Positions 34,724 to 46,880 of a stretch of 64,000 nt of DNA are shown here, in pieces (the stretch's first letter is position 1; every line of letters starts with the position of its first letter). Origin of the DNA: Tubiluchus corallicola (taxonomy: Eukaryota; Priapulida; Priapulimorpha; Priapulimorphida; Tubiluchidae); contig JAQGDQ010002384.1 of NCBI GenBank assembly GCA_030141605.1, forward strand, positions 62,001 to 126,000, written 5' to 3'. Below the pieces are notes generated by a model. It searched no databases. It worked only from the letters and a program-made list of their open reading frames with translations, and had not been told where the DNA came from. The position numbers and the translations under genes were made by a program.

Positions 34724-37700
34724 CTGTTATCTAACACATAAGATTAACGTGAGAAAGAAAGCACGTATAAGAAAGATTTAGTTTATTTAAGCTTGCTGTT
34801 TAAAAAATTAATAAAATCTTCATTAATGTTTGTTAGATTAGGTATGGCTGCACTTGATTTACCCTGCATGCTTATCAGGCTGTGCTTCACAAATAAATGT
34901 GACCAATTACAGAGCATACAGAATATTATGCCGCAGGAATATTGAGCTTCGCTTTTTATTTTATATCTATTTACTCAACTTTAAAATCTGACTACAAAAC
35001 GTCCATAGAAATGTTTTTGTTACCTCTTTTACCTCTAAAATGCTCGTCGTTTGCAGTATCGGAAAACAAAAGTTCTGAATTCCTTGTTTTCTGTTTTATT
35101 TTCCCCTTTTTGGTGATAATTTTTAGTAATTCATTCCACAGCCTTTTCTAAGAATGTTGATTTATTCTTAATCCGAATAGTATATCAAACTATCTAAAGA
35201 AACGCTAAGTACAAAATAAAGAAAATTACTTTTTTTACACAAAATGTACCATTATTTGTAGTACTCACAACTGAACGTCTGCCTCTGTAAATACAAATTG
35301 CAGAAATTAACTAAAATCATTTTTGTATATTAATCGTTTCTTTAAATTTTTAATCATTTCAAAAGTGCACGAATTTCAGCTAAGCACTGATCTTTGATAA
35401 CACATCGTACAGAAAAGTTTTGGCAAATGACAGATGGCACCCTATGAAAAAACGAAAAACCAATATGTATATAAAACTAGCAAGCAAGCGTAATGAAAGG
35501 TCTAATCATTTCATCTTTCAGTTATGCTCCAGAGATTGCTCAAAAGCCGTCCAATGAATTTGGATAAAACGCACTCTGACGAAGAGAATAGTTTCAAGTT
35601 TAACAACAAACAGCAAATAAACCACTACTGCAAATTCGTGTTCAAGAACAGATCATATTTTTACTTAGGAGACAATCAGAACAAGAAATAGCAATGGGGC
35701 CAAGAAATAACAAACAAAAACAAGAGCACGTTGAACAAGATCGCACAGGACTTAAAATCCCAATATCCTGGTCAATGTACTAAAGCTAGACTATGGACGG
35801 ATGGCTGTATCATGTCCAAACAACAAACCATGAATACATACCGACGTTTAGAGATTATAGTGCATCCGTATTGTCAAGGTATAATAGGTGATTAACAAGA
35901 CAATACTTTCCTATCATTACATATTACACGCACCCAATGTGTTATGTTAAACATGATAATCTACCGCGAGATAATCCAGAGCCTTGAGATTAGCTTAATA
36001 AAGGCATAATGCAGAGCAGACAGGTTATGCGGAGTCCATTCAGAATGGGATGGCTTACTGGTTTAAATGGAGTGTTTTCATCTTACTTGTGATCCAGTTT
36101 ATACGGTTGCAATAGGGCACAAAAAGGAACAAATTTTCCCACGAGAATATTTTTGCAAGGAAGTCTTTCGGGAAAAATTGGCGGTGACTTTCAGCCCGTC
36201 TTAAAAATTAGTGCATCACCAAATCATATATTAATAAATATAATAATTAAAAAAGGTATGCCTATGTAAAATTAACTGGGTCAAATATAGTATAATTCTC
36301 ATACTTTAAAAGAAGACAGAATGATTTTTCATATTCAAGTACGGTAAAAGTATACATTTTAACACAAATAATACTGCAACAGCGTTTCTGATAATTATAT
36401 AATACATTAAAATCTTAATTAACAACGGGCGAGCCCAACTGTTGATTACATAAAAAACTAACGTAATTTTCAACAGCAAATACATTCCACATGAATGGAG
36501 TGTTTTCATCTTACTTGTGATCCAGTTTATACGGTTGCAATAGGGCACAAAAAGGAACAAATTTTCCCACGAGAATATTTTTGCAAGGAAGTCTTTCGGG
36601 AAAAATTGGCGGTGACTTTCAGCCCGTCTTAAAAATTAGTGCATCACCAAATCATATATTAATAAATATAATAATTAAAAAAGGTATGCCTATGTAAAAT
36701 TAACTGGGTCAAATATAGTATAATTCTCATACTTTAAAAGAAGACAGAATGATTTTTCATATTCAAGTACGGTAAAAGTATACATTTTAACACAAATAAT
36801 ACTGCAACAGCGTTTCTGATAATTATATAATACATTAAAATCTTAATTAACAACGGGCGAGCCCAACTGTTGATTACATAAAAAACTAACGTAATTTTCA
36901 ACAGCAAATACATTCCACATGTTGTACGTGTTTGTAAAAGGGAAAATTGAAGTACGGTACTTCTGTATGAGATTCAGTGTGTTGTATTAAAACTCGGCAA
37001 GTTTTAAGATAAAAAAAAGTTCAAATTTCAAGTTTACCGCTGCACTCATGCATGAGCTATCGAACGTGTGTAGTTCGTCACAAACTAACACATCTGAACT
37101 GAGAAGTACAGGCGCTATTGCCCGTATAACTAGCGTATAGTGAAATGCATGTAACAGCGAAGAACTAGTGTCAAGAACGTGAAATTGTGTTTGTGTGGTA
37201 ATAATTCTTTCACGTAAGTCATTTTTGAAAAAAAGTACGTTTCCTTTCAACATTTTAAAGACTGTATTGTTTTGACTTAAAGTTTAAGATTGGATACGGT
37301 TTTGCTTTAAATTCTCTTTCATTTTTATGATTAATACGAAAAATTTTTGAACACTAATAATGCTTAACATTTTATTTTACGTTAAAAATATGCCTTCAGT
37401 AGATGTGCATTGTGCAAACTTTATAACACATCATAAAGGGGAACAAACGAACAAAACAAAAATCGCTAGTCTGAACAGTGAACGCCAAATCTGCATTCAG
37501 AAGGTACAACAGGCCATACTAGCTAACCTGAGTAAAATCTTAAAAGAATTTTTCCATACATTCAACATTTTCCAATTATAATTTAATTGACGTATATATA
37601 CGCTGCAATTTTATATACAGATTTTTTATATTAATAATTCGTATAAACTTTATTTAAAAGTTTCTAACTCGCAATTGTAGTGGCTTTTATGTTAACTAAA

Positions 37701-39861
37701 CTTGCATGTTTTGTATTTGTAAAAAACGCACAAATTTCTCACCTTGGGACCAGTCATCAGGAAATTGTTCACCGTCCTAAAAATAAAAACAAATAGATTA
37801 TTTGTTTTAGGTGTAAATTATTTGCGCATTTCTTGTGTTAAAAATGTCGTGTTAGCTAGTATGCATGACATTGAATTGAATAGAATTTGTTGACTAACAG
37901 AGATAAAGTATATTAACAATACATCACATACAAAGTTGTAAAGAGTTAGTCCTAATTAATAGCGGTAACGATGAGTCTAAATGGTCAGTCACACGGATAA
38001 AAACACAGGCTTACAATGAACGAAGTGATTACAACAAAATCATGTCAGATAGTTAAAAATATAAAAAGTTTAACAAATATAACACTCAATTAAAGAACTC
38101 AATTGAAGAACAAAATTTATAAGACTTATTTGTAGACAACTGTAGCATCAAATGATATAAGAACAGATTGAAGCTGTCATGTGGATACTCGATTGCTGGA
38201 TACTGGATCGCCTAATATTGTTACGCATATCATGATGCTATAAACGTTATTAATATATTATATCAACTGCTATAGCTAAACTACGTTTACGTTTTTCTTA
38301 TGCTTTAAAAACGAATATTCTGGGGAGGAAGTATCCAAAATCTGCGCTATAATTTAAAAAAAAATAACTCGAAGGTTTTGCGTACTGCTAGGGCAAAGTA
38401 AACGGTTTTAAAGTCGTACTTGTTGTTTGTTAAAATGCTTCTCATAACAATAAATAATAATTATAACTTAGAACGCCAATTATAAATTAATTGCTATTAG
38501 TACGGCAGTATCTAAAGTTTGCATACGAGATGAATTTTATTTAACTGATAAAATGTACAACCAGGGAAGAAAACTTAGCCTATTTAAATGGTGAAAAAAA
38601 ATTCTCAATTTCGTTAACTTTTCAGTTATTTCGATTTTATAATGGTAAAAAATTTCGAATTATTTGAGCAAATTTCAAACCAATTCTTTGATCTGCTTTG
38701 TTTCACATGTTCTTTTATTTTAGGAAATTTAACTACGCCTTTTTGTAATTGTCATAGTGTAAAATGTGGTGATATTCATAATCAAAATTCTACATTTATT
38801 CTAGATTTACCCACAGTTGTATTCATTAATCAAAGAGGTTACTAATGTCACTGTGTTTGTACCGACTAATGACTTTTACCGAGTAAATATAAAGTTTGGT
38901 ACTTTGGTGAATTTATCTGCCAACCTTGCTTTTTAAGACTTACTAAATACATCACAATAAGTTTATGAAAATGTATGACGGCTTTGGCTTACCTGCACGC
39001 ACGAATGTTAATTAGGCTGTTTATATAAATATGGCCAATTAGAGATCATACAGGACTATATTCCAAGAATATCGAGGTTTGGTTTTTATTTTATATCCGT
39101 TTACTTAACCTAATTTTGTCTATGAAACGTCAATAGAAACGTTTTCGTCATCACTTTTAGCCCTTTGACAAAATCCGCGTCATTTGCAATATTGAAAGTC
39201 TAAGTCTATATGCAATATGCAATAGTTTAAGTGACAAGAACTTTTTCTTTTTTTCTCGTTTCATTATTTTATTGATGAAATAACTAATAGTTGGTTTCAC
39301 AATTTTTTCTCCTATAGTTATTTTATTCTTAATAAAATAAATCCAAATTGTATATCAAAATTAGGTTGTAAAAATACGCGGGAGTACAAATACTCAAGTT
39401 GTAAATCGAACGTACAAAATAAAGAAAATTATTTGACTGTTTATATAATTATTTATATCAGTCAAAAGTCAACATATGCAAGCTTCGCACTGTAAACGCA
39501 AATTACAAAACCTGACTGAAATTAATTTCGTGTATTAATCTTTTCTTAAATTGTAAAAATAACATTTAATTTTAAATAATCTAATTACTATTTTCCTACC
39601 AATAATAATAAATGTCGAAAAGCGAATATCTTTGGGATTAACGAATTAATCACCTAGAAAACTAAACATTATTACACAATGAAGCAAATTTTTATATATG
39701 TACGAAGACAGGTGTATAAACATTTTCGCACAAACGCCCTTTTAAAATATTTAAAAAACTAGTAGAGTGACAAAAACTTACCATGAATACGCACTCAAAC
39801 TACAAAAAGATATTAAAAGCAGCGTTTCATGCAACACTTTTAAGTGTCGATATTTGCACAT
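28756..39861 (-). CDS. Wnt8: Wnt8 secreted signalling glycoprotein, complete, seven exons, 336 aa
   Basis: Ligand for Frizzled/LRP receptors in canonical Wnt signalling. Exons: 39782-39861, 37743-37776, 32753-32888, 32083-32205, 31165-31307, 30333-30603, 28756-28979; all phases fit. The ATG at 39861 follows an in-frame TGA four codons upstream. Residues 1-26 include a signal peptide ([13 protein letters not shown]). Then come [77 protein letters not shown] and the lipidation site CHGVSGSC, with acylated Ser188 by homology. The C-terminal domain has [12 protein letters not shown] rather than the LCCGRG of most Wnts, and [13 protein letters not shown]. The SHDYC...NITEG...GTAGRLC pattern and the RRSC-LC-CG form are Wnt8 hallmarks. 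The exon 5 acceptor is a TAG-CAG tandem, so 31304 is an alternative start that drops one alanine. Introns 2, 3, 4 and 6 hold tandem arrays. Confidence 0.93.
29508..30290. repeat. (GTAAA)n pentanucleotide satellite in Wnt8 intron 6
   Basis: About 110 nearly perfect GTAAA units (29508-30065), then a diverged shoulder to 30290. The shoulder ends 42 bp from the exon 6 splice donor at 30332. Confidence 0.98.
31412..31560. repeat. (CTAAA)n pentanucleotide array in Wnt8 intron 4
   Basis: About 29 CTAAA units, starting about 105 bp upstream (in the gene's sense) of exon 5. Confidence 0.97.
31735..31960. repeat. Diverged dispersed repeat, copy A
   Basis: Resembles 51710-51940: GGATAAGCCTGTACGATGAG versus GGATAAACCTGTGAGACGAG, followed by AGTGA, and later TTAACCAGA. 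Weak similarity by eye. In Wnt8 intron 4. Confidence 0.35.
32514..32746. repeat. Pentanucleotide array (AATGT/AATGC/AATAC/AACAT) in Wnt8 intron 3
   Basis: A five-base period array that changes gradually in sequence along its length. Its right edge is only about five bases from the exon 3 donor (32752-32751). Confidence 0.96.
32928..33134. repeat. (GAAT)n tetranucleotide array in Wnt8 intron 2
   Basis: GAAT/GAAC/GACT units, starting about 40 bases upstream (in the gene's sense) of exon 3. Confidence 0.96.
34572..34722. repeat. (TA)n/(GT)n compound microsatellite
   Basis: Alternating TATATA and TGTGTG runs in Wnt8 intron 2. The rest of 33140-36060 shows no gene or strong repeat. Confidence 0.95.
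36066..36921. repeat. 428-bp direct tandem duplication
   Basis: Bases 36066-36493 and 36494-36921 appear identical by eye, from GGAGTGTTTTCATC through AATACATTCCACATG. It is a very recent event or an assembly duplication. It lies in Wnt8 intron 2. Confidence 0.9.
36313..37312. repeat. Interspersed repeat family, copy 3 of 3, partly duplicated
   Basis: Collinear with copies 1 and 2 once the internal 428-bp duplication (36066-36921) is removed. It lies in intron 2 of Wnt8. The minus-strand frame 36987-37253 has [15 protein letters not shown] like copy 2. Confidence 0.75.
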
Positions 39862-41620
39862 CGTAATTGTTCACAGATAATTAACTTCGTTTTTCTGTAA
39901 ATATTTTTTAACAAATTGATATTATCTTCTTCTGCTAATTAATCAACTTGATATCAGTTGTTTCTTTCACCTGATAAGAATCAACATGCAATTTATCACC
40001 TACTGACACCCAACTTACCTGGACCAGAAGGAGGAGTCAGATACCTTCTTAACCAATCACGTCCTGGCGGCATTGATTAGAACAAAGGCAACACCTATCA
40101 ATAACAAAAATAGCTGACGCCGATTCCATAAAGGCACGCTTTCAACTCACAGGTACGGCAGGTAAGTTGTTTTTGTATTGTTCCAGCAAAGAGCATCCTT
40201 TCCCTTTTTGACCGTATGGGTCTTTTGTCGGAATCTCGGCACCTTTGATGTTTACTTTATTATATATACCTGTACTATATGCTCACCATATTTTTGTCTC
40301 TTACGTAAAAAAATGGCCGTGTGTCATAGTCAGCTTTTGATATGATCAGAGCCACTGTTTATTAAATTTCTTATTGTAGTAATTATGTAGGCCTAAATGT
40401 AGCTTTGGTGGATTTTGATTTTAACTCTTATATTATACGTGATTACGTGCCTCAGTTACCCATTGTTAGTGTAGTTAAATATGTGGGCATTCAACTTAAC
40501 ACAAAATCTTGCAGAGTAAATTTGTTAAAGTTCAAATATTTGTTTTATAATCCAGGTATAGTCATTTGAATTCGATTATAAATCACTTACAAATTAATAA
40601 ATTTTAAAAATTAAACTTGACTGAAAGGCAGAAAATGTGAAAAAGTCGAGATTGAGATTAGACTTATGCTTAAGCGTTACACCAGGCAATCCTTAGGAAC
40701 GTAGCAGATTTTAAATAATTATTAATGGCTCATAAGTTAATTATTAGTATTTAATCAATTACACATTGAATTAGTCTCTTAAAGTTCACGTGTTTAGTAG
40801 TTGCTAAACTAATAGAATTAAACTAAGGCCTATCATGATCACAAGAAGCTTCATGATCTAGTGGACATAGCGTTCGATTTGTAATACAAAGGACCTCGGT
40901 TCAAATCCACGCTAAATTCTGACTAGTTCGCATTTTTCGGCCACGTGTTTTTATTTGTCAGAAACAGATTACAACTTTAATTTCTGTTGGAAGACCGCCC
41001 AGAGTCGCCATTGGGCTTGCTTAGAGCGATTTGTAAAAAAGTCTTTGTTTCAAAAACTCAGTAATTGCCATGTTGTTTTTCCTTGGGCATATCATTTTAT
41101 CAATAAAAATTTGCAAGTATCGTTCTGTATTAAATACAATTACACTATCCACTTTCTGTAATTATATGAACTATCCCTGTAATAATACAAGTGAAACCGC
41201 GTGCTCAGAATGGCACTTGATGGCAGGTGAGGAATACAAATTCAAAGAACCTCTTATCATAAAACAAAAGCTTCCCACATCGATTAGGAAAACTTAGATA
41301 CCTCACTTGCTTACTTTTTCTTTTCTCTTTCTCAATAAGAGTATACTGTTTACAGTGATCTCTACGGTGCGCATCAAAGAATTAGCGAATCTATCACGGT
41401 ATTTTCTAAGCAATCACTTTCTAAGCAATGCACCCAAGTCTAAATATGGTTAAATTTCGCAAACCGTACAAAATTAATAATGCTGCTACAGGTAAAATGA
41501 AAAAGCCATGTTTTTAATACGTAATTCATTTTTAATTACCTTGTGCACTGTGGGTGAACAATTTAAACTAAGACATAAGTTAGTTAGCTGCACTTATGAT
41601 AAGAGCGTAAACATGCAGAT
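39862..41620. other. Region upstream of Wnt8
   Basis: It should hold the Wnt8 promoter and leader. No clear core motif was seen. A GTAAGT donor-like site on the minus strand at about 40016-40021, with an ATG before it, is unexplained. A tRNA-like SINE head lies at 40850-40925. Confidence 0.4.
40850..40925 (+). repeat. tRNA-like sequence, likely SINE head
   Basis: An A-box-like segment (ATCTAGTGGACATAGCG) and B box GGTTCAAATCC lie at tRNA-like spacing. No paired acceptor stem was found. Confidence 0.4.
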
Positions 41621-41630
41621 GTAAATTGAA

Positions 41631-41761
41631 AACACACACACACACACACATACACACACACGCACGCGAGCACACGCACTCCCGCATACATGCACACACG
41701 GACGGACGGACGCGCACGCGCACGCGCACGCACACGCACACACACACACGCACGCACACGC

Positions 41762-41838
<77 letters not shown>
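41631..41838. repeat. (CA)n/(CG)/(TA)n compound microsatellite
   Basis: CA repeat with CACGCA and GACG interruptions, ending in TA repeats at 41821-41838. Cysteine-valine frames across it are artefacts. Confidence 0.97.
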
Positions 41839-41859
41839 AACCTTTATTGTAGAAAATAT

Positions 41860-42010
41860 ACACTAGTACAGAGTGAAACAAATTACATCATATATAAAAT
41901 TAGTGTATAACCAGACAGTGACAGACTGATGAGTGCAATTGTGTCAGTCAGTTTAAGTTAAAAATCATAAGAATAAAAGCATTAAAATACTACATTACAT
42001 ATCTACAAAT
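41860..42010. repeat. Dispersed repeat, copy A
   Basis: Shares ACACTAGTACAGAGT, CAGTGACAGACTGATG, TTGTGTCAGTCAGT and AAAAATCATAAGAATAAAA with 45885-46065, same orientation. It may be the 3' end of a retroelement, since both copies lie beside microsatellite or LINE-like sequence. Confidence 0.65.
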
Positions 42011-42065
42011 TTGTCTATATGTAATATAATATTTTAATGTTTTTATTCTTATGATTTTTAACTTA
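41954..42065. repeat. Inverted repeat, arms about 45 bp
   Basis: The left arm starts TAAGTTAAAAATCATAAG and the right arm ends CTTATGATTTTTAACTTA. The left arm belongs to a dispersed repeat also present at 45885-46065; there the right arm is absent. Confidence 0.8.
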
Positions 42066-42069
42066 GTGA

Positions 42070-43300
42070 AGCGTTTTAAATAAACAAATAAATAAATAAA
42101 TGACTTTTATGTTCCTGCTTTCTCATTCATGACTTTATCAAAACGTAGAAGTTCTTGCTGATTACAATACGCAGGTTTTCCTGTAATTGCTAAATTTTAC
42201 CTGCATTGACAAACTTCAGCTAATTCAAGATGCACCTACAAGAGAAAAATACAAGCTAATCTGTCGCTTTGTAAATCAAGCAAAATAATAAATAAAATTT
42301 AATTGAATAATGTTGTGTCTTTCATCTCTTCTTTACAGCAGAATAACTATTAAAGTCACACTGCAATATTATTTTATGAGTAAAGATTTAGGTGTTGTTC
42401 ACAGATTGCTCAAGTCTTACCTCTCCTTTATAAAATTACTAAAAAAACTGTATAGCTAAATGCTTGTCTTATCAGTATATTAAGAATTATATTATTTAGT
42501 ATTATTGTCAAAGTTAGTAGATTTGTTCTTAATCAATAAGCCTAGAAATAATGAAGTTGAACTCAAATCAAAATGTATTTAACTCCTGTTGTTGATTAAT
42601 AGCATTATTAACCCAATGTGTTTTTATCATTTCATAACAATTTTGACCTGTATTTCACATAAAATCTAAATGCAATTTTTAGTTTAATCAAGACTGACCT
42701 TATTTTGTTGCCCGCTAATTAAACTACATGTATATTCTTTTCTCTGGATTATATGGAAAATGTCATAATTTTAAAAATTACTAATGTTTCCTAAATTAAA
42801 CTGATAACATTAATGCCCACCAGTGTCTAAAAAATCTTTTTATCTATATTCGGTAAAGGATTGCAGTCTAGGTGACTTTATAGTCTTTTCGCTATCCTTT
42901 CTCTAGTTCTAGATCTATCTATACATTTTAACCATTTTTCAAAACTTATTAGAGATTCTTTTATTAATCATGTTTTACTGTAACACTATAAAGAGATAAA
43001 AAAGTTGAATTTGAATTGTGATATAGGACAGGTCTAATAGGAGCAGATGTCGTACAATGATATAATTTCAGCAAACATTCATAAGAAAATTAGCCGAATA
43101 AATAATAGTTTGAAACCATGCTACACCAGTCAGTAATATATAAAGGATATGAAGAATATGATCCATATGCCAATATTATAATCTGCATTTATGGCACCAC
43201 TGAAGTGTCATGTTATGCAGTCGGGTCGTTGTTCTTTTGAATGAATGCCAGTTTATGGACATTTAAGCAATCGAGCTGCTGACAAACTAAAGGACAAATG
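42070..43300. other. AT-rich intergenic stretch without recognised features
   Basis: No coding frame with protein character, no RNA gene and no strong repeat were seen. Confidence 0.5.
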
Positions 43301-43309
43301 TCAGCAGCT

Positions 43310-43860
43310 AGAACTATGATAAGATAAGATAAGATAAGATGATATTTATTTTCATCGGTATGATATAAACAGTACATATTTGTAAAACATGAGCTTAAAG
43401 CTCGTAAACCGATATCAAACATAATGTATATGAGCGATAACATGGTAATAATATGTACTTCTTAAAATCTTTTGGATGCCACCAGAGGTATTGGTACAAG
43501 AAAAATTTATAACTACATAAAAATTTTAGGCAGTAACATTTTCTAAAATTTACACAAAAAGCTATCCAGGTCAATAAAAAATTTTCCTGCCAACATTTCA
43601 GCATTTAATTACGACTTAACAAAATTGGGAAGTTCGCTGAATTTACAAATGGCACATTTACATGATACACCAGTCCATGACTTAATTAGACGTTTAAATT
43701 CCCCAAGATTTTCGGCCATTCGGAGACAGTTTGGTAATTCATTCCACAATGTGGCTCCATAATAGGAGAAACTTTTCTTGCCATATGTAACACCATCATA
43801 TGTAGGGTGTTCTGCAGTGTTCATTTTTCTGAGGAAGTAGCGGTTTTGCTTTCGTTCCTC
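43310..43860 (-). mobile_element. LINE 3' fragment (CR1/L2-like C-terminus) with a GATAA-repeat tail
   Basis: On the minus strand 43609-43824 encodes YGKKSFSYYGATLWNELPNC and then LGEFKRLIKSW, the standard C-terminal block of CR1/L2-like LINE ORF2 proteins, ending C-x-C-x2-C. The element ends at the lower coordinate in a GATAA/TTATC microsatellite (43316-43340), the kind of tail these clades carry. Only the last few hundred bases are present. Confidence 0.7.
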
Positions 43861-45010
43861 TCTATCAGTCCATAAAGATAGGACGGGCAGTTTTTGGACA
43901 AAATCTTGAATACTTCGATAGCAATGAGAAGTTGAAGAGACACAAAATTGTCTTTAAACAATAGATTTTCGTAGGTACTTTCAAAATCAGGTATGCTTTA
44001 GCTCCTTTCGACTGGCCTTCTTCCTTTAGCTTAGTTGATTAGCCCCGTCTTCATCTTTTTAGAAAACACATTTATCACAGTTTCACCACCAACATCAAAT
44101 GCTATACTCGAAAGCAGATCTAACTGGTAATAGCTATAGTTTTAGTTCCGCTTGATTGTGCCAAACCATATGATCAGAATCAGCGTGCTTCCTCAAACGA
44201 TACTTTCCTTCCAGCGAATTTCTCAACTCCCGTGCGCCATCTGCCGGCAGAAGTCGAAAAAATTTCGCGCATGCTGCAGGTATATTGAAGCTGCCTTGCT
44301 TTGCGAATTGCTGAAAATGAAGCTGTTTCCGTGGCAACGGCAAGGTGCGTGTTGGTGTGATCGCGTAGGGAATTACATTATTCCCGTTTTGGTTTGGTTA
44401 TTGTTGTATGATATATGACAAAAAATGCAATAATGCTGATGAGCTTTTGTCACTTTAGTGAATTAACGGCCAAAACATGAAATGCAACAATTTGCTTATA
44501 AAGGTAGGCATTGTTTTGTGTCTAAAAATTCTTTTTATTCTTAAAGTTTTATTCTTATTCTTTGTACATAGTCATGTCCTTGTAATTATTGTTATCATAA
44601 ATTCGGTATTAATTGTAATTACTACCAGGGTTTGTCTCGGTGTACTCGCGTTACAAAAGTACGTATCATTTAGCTCAAGAAATAAAATTTGATTGCCTTA
44701 TATAACCACTAGTACGCTTTACTATGTGTTTAAAGCATTTGGATTAAACATGAAAAGGTTAAAAGTTTGTTAGTTTCGCATTAATAAATGCGCAAATTCA
44801 CATTAACTACGAAGTAGGCTTATGAAAACCAAAAAAATACACTTGGATATGAATATGGGCTCTTTTTACAAGTCCAAGCATTTTGGCTCGACACAAAGTC
44901 TTAAATCCATGATACGGTATCACATATATTCGCTACTTTATGAACTATAGGCCTACAGTATCATTCACTTTCCGATTGGTTTCAGAGCTACATTTGTTTT
45001 AATTAATCAT

Positions 45011-45393
45011 TAGGGGTGAGCATCGAACGTTCGAGTTCGAACTCGATTCGAATCCAAAACTGTAGATTCAAATAATTCAGCACTTCAATCACATATGTTC
45101 CTGATCACTAAAACGATTGAAACAACATGCAATTAGCGTAATTTAGCAGTGATTTCTGTGCACAATTTTAAACAAATTACTAGTCGTTTTATTGCAGAAC
45201 AAAATCTAGTGATACACATGATCTTTGTAAGACTAATTTTTACTGGTGGTTCGAAAACTTGTTCGAAAATCATTCAATCTCAATTCGACTTCAGTTCGAA
45301 TTTGAAACACTGAAGTTCGGTTAGATTCGAATTCGAAAGTCAGAAATTCGGTTCGATTCGAATTCGCTTTCTGGTAGAGAATGCTCACCCCTA
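45011..45393. mobile_element. hAT-type miniature inverted-repeat element (383 bp)
   Basis: Termini TAGGGGTGAGCAT and ATGCTCACCCCTA are perfect inverted repeats of 13 bp. The flanks TTAATCAT (45003-45010) and TTAATCAC (45394-45401) form an 8-bp target duplication with one change. The interior is rich in TTCGAA/ATTCGAA motifs and has no coding frame. Confidence 0.8.
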
Positions 45394-45399
45394 TTAATC

Positions 45400-45485
45400 A
45401 CAAGCTGCTGCCTGCGCGTAGTGATTTAAGATGTTACACTCGTGACCAAAAGGTCGCCAGTTCAAATCCAAATTCAGTCAGGACT
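45400..45485 (+). repeat. tRNA-like sequence, likely SINE head
   Basis: CGCGTAGTGATTTAAGATG as an A-box-like part and AGTTCAAATCC as B box, right beside the hAT miniature element. Acceptor stem absent. Confidence 0.35.
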
Positions 45486-45884
45486 TTTATATTTCTTTCC
45501 TTCAGTTAAGTTTGTTCCAAAATTTTAACAACCTTACCTTTGCTGCATAAGTTTTGATAATCTTTAAACTGTGATCGTAGACAGTAAAAAATTGTTTATT
45601 TACTAAATAAACATCAACACAAAACTAACAGCTGAACAGCTTACGTACTTAGTGAACTTTTTAAGAAAATCAACATTTTCATTATCAGTCATTTGCAGGT
45701 TACCAATTAATGCGATTATCTGAGGATATAAAAATGTTATAAAATTTGTTACATGATGGATTATTTATCATACAGAAGATGTTTTTGAAGTTCCAAAAAA
45801 AATTCAAAACTGTATATGTTAAACATATTAGAAACATCAGAATTGATATAAAGTAAGAATGATGAATTTCATTTATCTTTTTCA

Positions 45885-46065
45885 TTTATATATACACTGG
45901 TACAGAGTAAAGCATTTTACATCATACATAAAATCAGTGTACAACCAGTCAGTGACAGACTGATGTACACTATGTACAGTTGTGTCAGTCAGTCTAAGTT
46001 AAAAATCATAAGAATAAAAACATTAAAATACAACATTACATAACTACAAATTTATCTACATGACG
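45885..46065. repeat. Dispersed repeat, copy B
   Basis: See copy A at 41860-42010. It lies next to LINE relics on its right, which suggests both are ends of the same retroelement family. Confidence 0.65.
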
Positions 46066-46559
46066 ACATGATAGTGACTTATGAAATATGGTAAATTTTA
46101 ATATTTTTTGATACTTTTTGCTACTTTTTGCCATGCAAGTTTCCGTATGAGTCGCATATTTTTATAGTATAGACACTTATATTATGATGAATTTGTGAGT
46201 CTAGAGCGTTATGCGTTTTTGATATTCTCAATTATTGATGAATTCTACTTTATCGCTTTTATGTAAGGGTCTTTTGTGAGTTAGCAGTTTGTTTTTAGTT
46301 CTGTTTTAAACGTTGTTAATCCGTCTTTTGATTTTCTACTTAAGAGTGCTGAATTCCATAAGTTGATTTTTGTTTTGCTTATCGAATTGTGTCCATATTT
46401 TTTGTAAGTAACTGTTTTAGATTATAGGTGCGTTCGTTTTTATGTTTATCGGGGTAAATAATAAACCATTTTCTTTGAAAACTGGAATTATATCATTTAT
46501 ATATTTAAATAGAAATATTAAGGAATGGTAATAAATGTTTGATTCTATATTGGGTATTC

Positions 46560-46880
46560 TTAATTTTTTTCTATTAGTGGCTGAGTACATATGGTGTTAA
46601 TTTATTTTCTTAGAAAAGTGGCCTAGTACATGTTTGAGCGCATAATTTTGAGTTGTATCTAGTCTACCTGTTTGGGTTTAGAAATGTTTTCAAGTAGATG
46701 GCAGCCATAAGTTAAATGAGGCATTATTAATCTTTTGTATATTAGTAGTTTGATTTCAATAGTAACTTTGGTATCAATAATAAGCTGTTTAAATATTAAA
46801 CGTTCCCCAGCTTCCTCAATTCCAGAGCTCTCTGTTCTATTTTTGTTTAAATTTAATTTTGCTTTCAATGCGATCTTGAC
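46560..46880 (-). mobile_element. Jockey-like LINE relic with several stops
   Basis: The minus strand reads IKLLIYKRLIMPHLTYGCHL, then after stops TTQNYALKHVLGHFSK and NTICTQPLI. This is the IYK-x-LI-x-P-x-LTYG block that follows the reverse transcriptase in Jockey-type elements. Several in-frame stops make it a dead fragment. Confidence 0.55.

Noticed and set aside
40010-40060. Alternative first exon for Wnt8 (ATG then a GTAAGT donor on the minus strand)
   Set aside because: It encodes no signal peptide and its phase does not match exon 2, whereas the 39782-39861 exon gives both.
44134-44418. Overlapping frames of 69 and 88 codons on opposite strands
   Set aside because: No domain or splice context; the GC-rich GCGCCATCTGCCGG segment is more like an old repeat.
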